A stretch of DNA of 11,259 nt from Alphaproteobacteria bacterium. GTDB lineage: Bacteria; Pseudomonadota; Alphaproteobacteria; Micavibrionales; Micavibrionaceae. The stretch spans positions 1 through 11,259 of the forward strand of contig JAGLKL010000026.1 of NCBI GenBank assembly GCA_023141075.1, given 5' to 3'. Of the stretch, positions 7,444 through 11,259 are shown piece after piece. How positions within the stretch are numbered: the first letter of the stretch is position 1; every line of letters starts with the position of its first letter. The translations under genes and the position numbers were made by a program. The notes under the pieces were generated by a model, which had not been told where the DNA came from, searched no databases, and saw only the letters and a list, made by a program, of their open reading frames with translations.

Positions 7444-8352
7444 CTATCTCGTAAGCAACAAGTCCAAAACGGCCATGCGCGCATAGACACCGTTTTCCAC
7501 TTGTTTTGTCATACGGCTATATTTCGGATCATCAGCCAAAGCGTCTGTGATTTCAATGCCCCGGTTCATTGGCCCCGGATGCATTACCAAAACATCTGGT
7601 TTTGCGACTTTCAGGCGCTCATGAGTCAGGCCGTATTCTTTAAAATAGGCTCCATCATCAGGAACTTCGCTTTTATCCATACGCTCTTTTTGGATGCGCA
7701 ACATCATCACGACATCACAATCCTTGATGCCTTCGTGCATAGAATCATAAAAAGAAATGCCCTCAGCAGGCATTTTTTCAGGCTTAAAGAATGCCGGAGC
7801 GACAAAGCGTACATTTGCCCCCATTTTGGTGAGCAGGTAGGCATTTGAGTTTGCTACGCGGCTATGCGAAATATCGCCGCAGATCGCCACATTCAGCCCT
7901 TCAAGTGTGTCTTTTTCCTGTATCATCGTCAAAGCATCGAGCAGGGCTTGTGTCGGGTGTTCGCGCCAGCTATCGCCAGCATTAATGACTGGACATTCAA
8001 CACGCTCGGCCACTTTAACAGGCGCGTCATATTCGTTGTGACGAATCACAATAGCATCCGGCTTCATTGAGCCAAGCGTATCAATCGTATCGTTAAAGCT
8101 TTCTTTTTTGCTCAGTGAACTTACAGAAGCATTCCAGTTAACTATTTCCGCCCCTAACCTCAGAGCTGCGAAATTAAAAGATGTCACTGTCCGCGTTGAA
8201 TTCTCAAAAAACAAAGTCATGACGACTTTATCTTTTAGTTTTTGCTTATCCCACTTTCCATCTTTAAGAGCTTTTGCGTAATATTGTGCTCGATCTAGAA
8301 TTTCTTTGATTTTTTCTGCGCTAAGCTCTTTTATGCCAAGTAAATGCTCCAT
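7444..8352 (-). CDS. pyrB: Aspartate carbamoyltransferase catalytic subunit
   Basis: PyrB joins carbamoyl phosphate to aspartate, the committed step of pyrimidine synthesis in the cytoplasm. The product has the carbamoyl-phosphate loop FFENSTRTVTSF (48-59, S52-T53-R54-T55), the SKKES loop (81-85), HPTQALLDAL (132-141), SHSRVANS (162-169) and the aspartate-site motif HPGPMNRGIEI (258-268). With the start at ATG 8352 it has 302 residues, the usual catalytic-chain length, and begins MEHLLGIKELS as family members do. GGAG lies eight bases upstream of this ATG; the longer in-frame GTG start at 8370 has no ribosome binding site. No regulatory pyrI follows. pyrC, which commonly comes next in alphaproteobacteria, is replaced here by plsY only 17 bp downstream. 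pyrB is the first gene of the likely operon. Confidence 0.96.
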   Translation of the reverse strand: MEHLLGIKELSAEKIKEILDRAQYYAKALKDGKWDKQKLKDKVVMTLFFENSTRTVTSFNFAALRLGAEIVNWNASVSSLSKKESFNDTIDTLGSMKPDAIVIRHNEYDAPVKVAERVECPVINAGDSWREHPTQALLDALTMIQEKDTLEGLNVAICGDISHSRVANSNAYLLTKMGANVRFVAPAFFKPEKMPAEGISFYDSMHEGIKDCDVVMMLRIQKERMDKSEVPDDGAYFKEYGLTHERLKVAKPDVLVMHPGPMNRGIEITDALADDPKYSRMTKQVENGVYARMAVLDLLLTR

Positions 8353-8370
8353 GTCCTCATCTCCGTCCAC

Positions 8371-8450
8371 GTTTATTTAATAGCTCTTAATATAGTGTTG
8401 TTATATCTATTAGGAAATGCACTGGTTTTTTTTCAATGTCCAGAAGATTC
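8371..8450 (-). promoter_or_regulatory. AT-rich leader of the pyrB operon, promoter not resolved
   Basis: The 98-bp gap between the prepilin peptidase and the pyrB ATG must hold the pyrB promoter unless transcription reads through from the peptidase. On the minus strand, -10-like TATAAC (8400-8405) and TATATT (8389-8394) and a -35-like TTGAAA (8431-8436) are present, but none pair at the usual 16-18 base distance. I see no terminator after the peptidase gene and no attenuator-like hairpin with a T-run. Confidence 0.3.
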
Positions 8451-8960
8451 TTAAAACCCGCTGAGAATGAAGGCGTGGTATTTGAGTGCTGCGCATAAGA
8501 CAATCCCGACAATAAAGCCCGGCCCTGCAGGGATAGACAGGTTACTAAGCGGCACTATTTTTTTTGCCGTTAAACGAAAATAAATGATAATTCCTAATCC
8601 ATGAGCAACACCGGCCAACGCACCCAGAGTGATAGCAAGGAATATATACTCACTACCCAGCCAAATCCCGGCAGCACCAATGAGCTTAACATCACCCATA
8701 CCCAAAGTATCTTTTCCATAGAAATTGTTACCTATGCTGCGAATCACCAACAAAAGCCCTGCGCTGCTTAAAGTTGCAATGAGCAGATCGTGGGGGGCGT
8801 TTTGGCTGAACCCGCTGACAATATGAAAAGCCAGCCCGCTGAAAAAAAACTGGAGCACATAGCGATTGGGCAAAAGCTGCGTCTTCAGGTCAATGTAAAA
8901 AAGCACAGCCAGAATGACGAGTGAGTATGTCAGTATTGCTAAAAGAAAAAGAGATGTCAT
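8451..8960 (-). CDS. Single-domain A24 prepilin peptidase
   Basis: Members of the A24 aspartyl protease family cut the leader from type IV prepilins and pseudopilins at the inner membrane. The 169-residue product is almost wholly hydrophobic, with about six membrane segments. Both catalytic aspartates are present: D24 in YIDLKTQLLPN and D90 in the GMGDVKL (GxGD) motif. IPAGPGF near residue 143 matches the conserved C-terminal membrane segment. The N-terminal methyltransferase domain with its CxxC pairs, found in full-length PilD, is absent, so the protein resembles CpaA/TadV-type stand-alone peptidases; the LGMGDVKL context is also compatible with a PilD-type core. The start is the ATG at 8960; a TTG two codons earlier is in frame, and neither has a Shine-Dalgarno. 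No other pilus gene is in the window except, perhaps, the divergent neighbour at 9300. Confidence 0.85.
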   Translation of the reverse strand: MTSLFLLAILTYSLVILAVLFYIDLKTQLLPNRYVLQFFFSGLAFHIVSGFSQNAPHDLLIATLSSAGLLLVIRSIGNNFYGKDTLGMGDVKLIGAAGIWLGSEYIFLAITLGALAGVAHGLGIIIYFRLTAKKIVPLSNLSIPAGPGFIVGIVLCAALKYHAFILSGF

Positions 8961-8972
8961 AAGCAAATTTAT

Positions 8973-9002
8973 ATCATAATTTGTCTGTTGTTAGGATGTC
9001 AT
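8973..9002 (-). promoter_or_regulatory. Promoter of the prepilin peptidase gene
   Basis: On the minus strand, ATGACA (8997-9002, five of six matches to TTGACA) and TATGAT (8973-8978, five of six matches to TATAAT) are 18 bases apart. The expected start site falls only about five bases before the ATG at 8960, so the message would be leaderless or nearly so, in agreement with the missing Shine-Dalgarno. A perfect inverted repeat, AGGATG-N5-CATCCT (8993-9009), covers the -35 box and could be an operator. Confidence 0.5.
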
Positions 9003-9236
9003 TCATCCTTCTTTTGTGTAATTTATACGTCGAAAAATAAGAGTGTTGCAAGATGTCCTTAAGACAAAGGGGGTTATGGCTTTTGTGGATGAGTTACAGA
9101 AAATATACAAAGACCTTGAAATCAAAGATTGTTTAACCCATTGTCTTAATTGTGTTAACGTGGATAAGTTTATGTGTAGGAAAAGAATGTAGTCTTAATC
9201 CTCTCGCTGCGTCGTTAAAAATAAACAAAATTTCTG

Positions 9237-9263
9237 TTGAAAAAGAGTAATATGGATTATAAA
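9237..9263 (+). promoter_or_regulatory. Possible promoter of the pseudopilin-like gene
   Basis: TTGAAA (9237-9242) and TATAAA (9258-9263) lie in the expected place about 40 bases before the start codon, but their 15-base spacer is short for a sigma-70 promoter. This is the best candidate visible and remains tentative. Confidence 0.3.
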
Positions 9264-9299
9264 AACATATTTTCGAAAAAGGAGAGAAAGTAGTTCACT

Positions 9300-10037
9300 A
9301 TGCGTAAGGCTTGTTTCGAAAAGGCTATAGGAAGTATCCGATATGCCGACCAAAGAGGAAACATTCTGTTTCTTATTCTCGTCGCTGTGGCTTTGTTCGC
9401 CGCACTGTTTTATGCTGTACGGCCTAGCAGCGATGATGACAGCAATGTTGGCAGCAACAAGATACGCCTTATTAATTCTGCGAAAATCACACAATATCCG
9501 GTTTCTGTGAGCATGAAAGTCGTTGGAATGATTAGTTCAGGTGTGCCCGTTAACAAAATACGTTTCAATAGACCCTCAAATGACGAGTTTGATAACCTTG
9601 ATTCAACAGATATAGGTGTATTTCATCCAGATGGTGGTAATGCGACCTACGATTCAGCGCCCGAAAATGTCATGGCTGACGGGCAGCCCGGTGAATGGGT
9701 TTTTAATGCAGAGCTGGAAGTTCCCGGTATCGGTCTGACCGGCTTGGGTGGTAACGATATCATTGCCTATCTTGTCGGACTGAAAAAAAGGGTTTGTCTG
9801 AAAATTAACGAGGAATACGGCATCGGTAGTAGCACGATTCCCAAATTGAAGAGCTGTCATTTGGCTAAGTATAAAACGCGTATGTATGATGACGGCTCGA
9901 ATGACTATGAGATGCCCGGAGAAGATGTCCCGGATATCGACGATGGTACAGGCTCTCTTAACGGCCAGCCATTTGGATGTTTTCAGGATGGCGGCGATGG
10001 GGACTACGTTTATTACCATGTAATTTTGGAACGTTAA
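9300..10037 (+). CDS. Pseudopilin-like membrane-anchored protein, unknown function
   Basis: The 245-residue product has a basic leader (residues 1-19 with K3, K8, R14 and R19), Gly20-Asn21, a 20-residue hydrophobic helix (21-40, NILFLILVAVALFAALFYAV) and then a polar, acidic domain. This layout is that of type IV pilin-like or pseudopilin precursors, cut after the glycine, although glutamate at position +5 is missing (leucine is there). After the helix, S43-S52 is rich in Asp and Ser; the distal domain has three cysteines (C166, C186, C227), a KKRVCLKINEEYGI segment and an acidic C-terminal part (196-236). From memory, similar proteins with an RGN-hydrophobic start occur in alphaproteobacteria, but I cannot name a family. 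AAGGAG lies 15 bases before the ATG, further than usual, and an in-frame TAG at 9291 rules out a longer start. The divergent prepilin peptidase is a plausible partner. Confidence 0.75.
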   Translation: MRKACFEKAIGSIRYADQRGNILFLILVAVALFAALFYAVRPSSDDDSNVGSNKIRLINSAKITQYPVSVSMKVVGMISSGVPVNKIRFNRPSNDEFDNLDSTDIGVFHPDGGNATYDSAPENVMADGQPGEWVFNAELEVPGIGLTGLGGNDIIAYLVGLKKRVCLKINEEYGIGSSTIPKLKSCHLAKYKTRMYDDGSNDYEMPGEDVPDIDDGTGSLNGQPFGCFQDGGDGDYVYYHVILER

Positions 10038-10110
10038 ACCTAGGGTCAGCCCCATAACTTTTATTCATTCTGCACACGCATAAATTCATTATGGTCCGGC
10101 GAAGGAAAGA

Positions 10111-10139
10111 CTTGCAATTCTGCAAGGCGAGGATATATT
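10111..10139 (+). promoter_or_regulatory. Likely promoter of asd
   Basis: TTGCAA (10112-10117) and TATATT (10134-10139) lie 16 bases apart, giving a leader of roughly 50 bases before asd. The -35 box lies within a perfect hairpin, CTTGCA-ATTC-TGCAAG (10111-10126), which could be an operator or chance. The rest of the 161-bp gap after the pseudopilin-like gene shows no convincing terminator. Confidence 0.45.
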
Positions 10140-10198
10140 CATAGTTATCACAGTATCTTAGCTATCCATAGATATTACGAACAGGAATAGGAGAAAAA

Positions 10199-11209
10199 AT
10201 GGGTTATAAAGTTGCAATCATCGGTGCGACAGGAAATGTTGGCCGTGAGCTTTTAAATATCGTGCATGAACGTAACTTTCCCGCTGATGAAGTGGTGGCT
10301 CTGGCCTCCAGTCGTTCAGCCGGTTCGGACGTTTACTTCGGCGATGCGGCAATTAAAGTTCAGGATCTGGCAAAGTTCGACTTTAAGGGTGTTGATATTG
10401 TGCTTTCATCTCCCGGCGCTAAGGTATCTGAGCAATATTCTCCTGTTGCGACTAAGGCCGGAGCAGTGGTGATTGATAATACAAGTCATTACCGCATGGA
10501 TCCTGATGTGCCGTTGATTGTGCCGGAAGTTAACCCGGAGGCAATTAAGGAACATACAAAGAAGAATGTTATTGCCAATCCGAATTGCTCGACCATTCAG
10601 ATGGTTGTGGCTCTAAAGCCTATCCACGAAGCGGCCACAATCAAACGTGTTGTAGTGTGTACATATCAATCCGTTTCCGGTTCCGGTAAAGCAGCGATGG
10701 ATGAGCTTTTCAACCAGACCAAAAGCATATACATGAACGGAACACCGGTTCCATCTGTTTATCCGAAGCAGATCGCTTTTAATGCCATTCCTCAAATTGA
10801 TAAATTTATGGATGATGGAATGACCAAGGAAGAATGGAAAATGGTAGCCGAGACCAAGAAAATTCTCGATCCCGCCATCGAAGTTTGTGCATCTTGCGTG
10901 CGCGTTCCCGTTTTCATCAGTCATGCCGAGATGGTTAATGTTGAGATGGAAAAAGAATTATCTCCTGATAAAGCCAGAGAACTATGGCGTGAGTTTGACG
11001 GCGTGACAGTGATTGATCTCGATAACGAGAATTTATCCTACGTAACACAAAAAGAAGTGCAGGGCGAAGATGATGTTTATGTCTCACGCATCCGCAAAGA
11101 CCCAACGCTGGAAAACGGCTTGAATTTCTGGTGCGTTAGCGACAACCTGCGCAAAGGCGCAGCGCTCAATACTGTACAGATTGCTGAATTATTGATCAAG
11201 GAAAGCTAA
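10199..11209 (+). CDS. asd: Aspartate-semialdehyde dehydrogenase
   Basis: Asd reduces aspartyl phosphate to aspartate semialdehyde with NADPH, the branch point to lysine, diaminopimelate for the cell wall, methionine and threonine. The 336-residue product has the NADP-binding start VAIIGATGNVGRELL (5-19), the catalytic cysteine C130 in NPNCSTIQM, Q157 in YQSVSGSGKAAMDEL, and the substrate-binding and base segment CVRVPVFISHAE (R235, H242). The closing segment NFWCVSDNLRKGAALNTVQIAELL is typical. Most family members have GH before the acid residue; here it is SH, a variant I believe is common in alphaproteobacteria. The ATG at 10199 follows AGGAG with five bases of spacing. The gene is transcribed away from the pyrB unit and appears to be monocistronic or first of an operon continuing past the window. 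Confidence 0.97.
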   Translation: MGYKVAIIGATGNVGRELLNIVHERNFPADEVVALASSRSAGSDVYFGDAAIKVQDLAKFDFKGVDIVLSSPGAKVSEQYSPVATKAGAVVIDNTSHYRMDPDVPLIVPEVNPEAIKEHTKKNVIANPNCSTIQMVVALKPIHEAATIKRVVVCTYQSVSGSGKAAMDELFNQTKSIYMNGTPVPSVYPKQIAFNAIPQIDKFMDDGMTKEEWKMVAETKKILDPAIEVCASCVRVPVFISHAEMVNVEMEKELSPDKARELWREFDGVTVIDLDNENLSYVTQKEVQGEDDVYVSRIRKDPTLENGLNFWCVSDNLRKGAALNTVQIAELLIKES

Positions 11210-11259
11210 AATTCCATCTTTCCGGTTCTACTGGAAAAAATTCATCAAGCAAAATGTAT

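Larger units (their letters stand above)
8961..9299. other. Divergent AT-rich intergenic region
   Basis: This 339-bp stretch separates the minus-strand peptidase from the plus-strand pseudopilin-like gene. It holds the peptidase promoter at the left end and, near the right end, the likely promoter and ribosome binding site of the rightward gene. In between are two sequences one base away from the DnaA-box consensus TTATCCACA in reverse orientation (TGTGGATGA at 9084-9092 and CGTGGATAA at 9159-9167), and three TTAA words (9133, 9146, 9155) in the imperfect inverted repeat TTAACCCA/TGTGTTAA. I see no reading frame with coding character. Confidence 0.55.

Noticed and set aside
8353..8370. GTG start for pyrB six codons upstream
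   Set aside because: No ribosome binding site, and family members begin at the position of the internal ATG, which has GGAG eight bases upstream.
9131..9160. Possible CtrA site from three TTAA words
   Set aside because: The gaps are nine and five bases, not the seven of the TTAA-N7-TTAA consensus.
8961..9299. Chromosomal origin of replication
   Set aside because: Only two imperfect DnaA boxes, no clear unwinding repeats, and no typical origin-flanking genes.
9654..10055. 133-codon minus-strand frame opposite the pseudopilin-like gene
   Set aside because: The plus-strand frame has a coherent leader plus membrane helix and a ribosome binding site; the antisense frame has neither.
10042..10060. 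GGGTCAGCCCC as a terminator of the pseudopilin-like gene
   Set aside because: Only three firm base pairs and a scattered T content; too weak to call.
11219..11237. Hairpin after asd (TTTCCGG, five-base loop, CTGGAAA) as a terminator
   Set aside because: The stem is AT-rich with a G-U pair and is followed by A residues, not a T-run, so it lacks the intrinsic terminator signature on either strand.

Overview
The window reads as chromosomal core DNA of an alphaproteobacterium of moderate GC content. The main evidence is the minus-strand gene order pyrB-plsY-dprA-topA-rnr-rpmG, a conserved alphaproteobacterial neighbourhood. The encoded proteins also carry complete family motifs. I cannot place the order or genus from sequence alone. 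No phage, plasmid, transposase, CRISPR, tRNA or rRNA features are visible.

Positions 1-8352 are almost entirely minus strand. Reading in the direction of transcription, pyrB (pyrimidine synthesis), plsY (phospholipid synthesis), dprA (single-stranded DNA handling) and topA (DNA topoisomerase I) are packed with gaps of 17 bp, a 4-bp GTGA overlap, and 17 bp, so they look like one operon. A 344-bp gap holding a palindromic repeat cluster separates topA from rnr (RNase R). rnr carries an exact in-frame 18-bp tandem duplication. A strong-looking promoter (TTGACA-N17-CATAAA) then precedes rpmG (ribosomal protein L33), and a convincing intrinsic terminator ends the unit. pyrC, which normally sits between pyrB and plsY in related genomes, is absent from that place.

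Positions 8451-10037 form a small accessory-looking block: a minus-strand, single-domain prepilin peptidase and, divergent from it across about 340 AT-rich bases, a plus-strand membrane-anchored protein with a pseudopilin-like N-terminus (charged leader, Gly-Asn, then a 20-residue hydrophobic segment). The peptidase may process its neighbour. This pair is the least ordinary part of the window.

Positions 10199-11209 hold asd (aspartate-semialdehyde dehydrogenase) on the plus strand, with its own promoter and a good ribosome binding site.

For several genes the start was chosen from the sequence rather than as the longest frame. plsY and the peptidase most likely begin at an ATG two codons inside the longest frame, and pyrB at an ATG six codons inside. 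topA must start at a TTG and dprA at a GTG.
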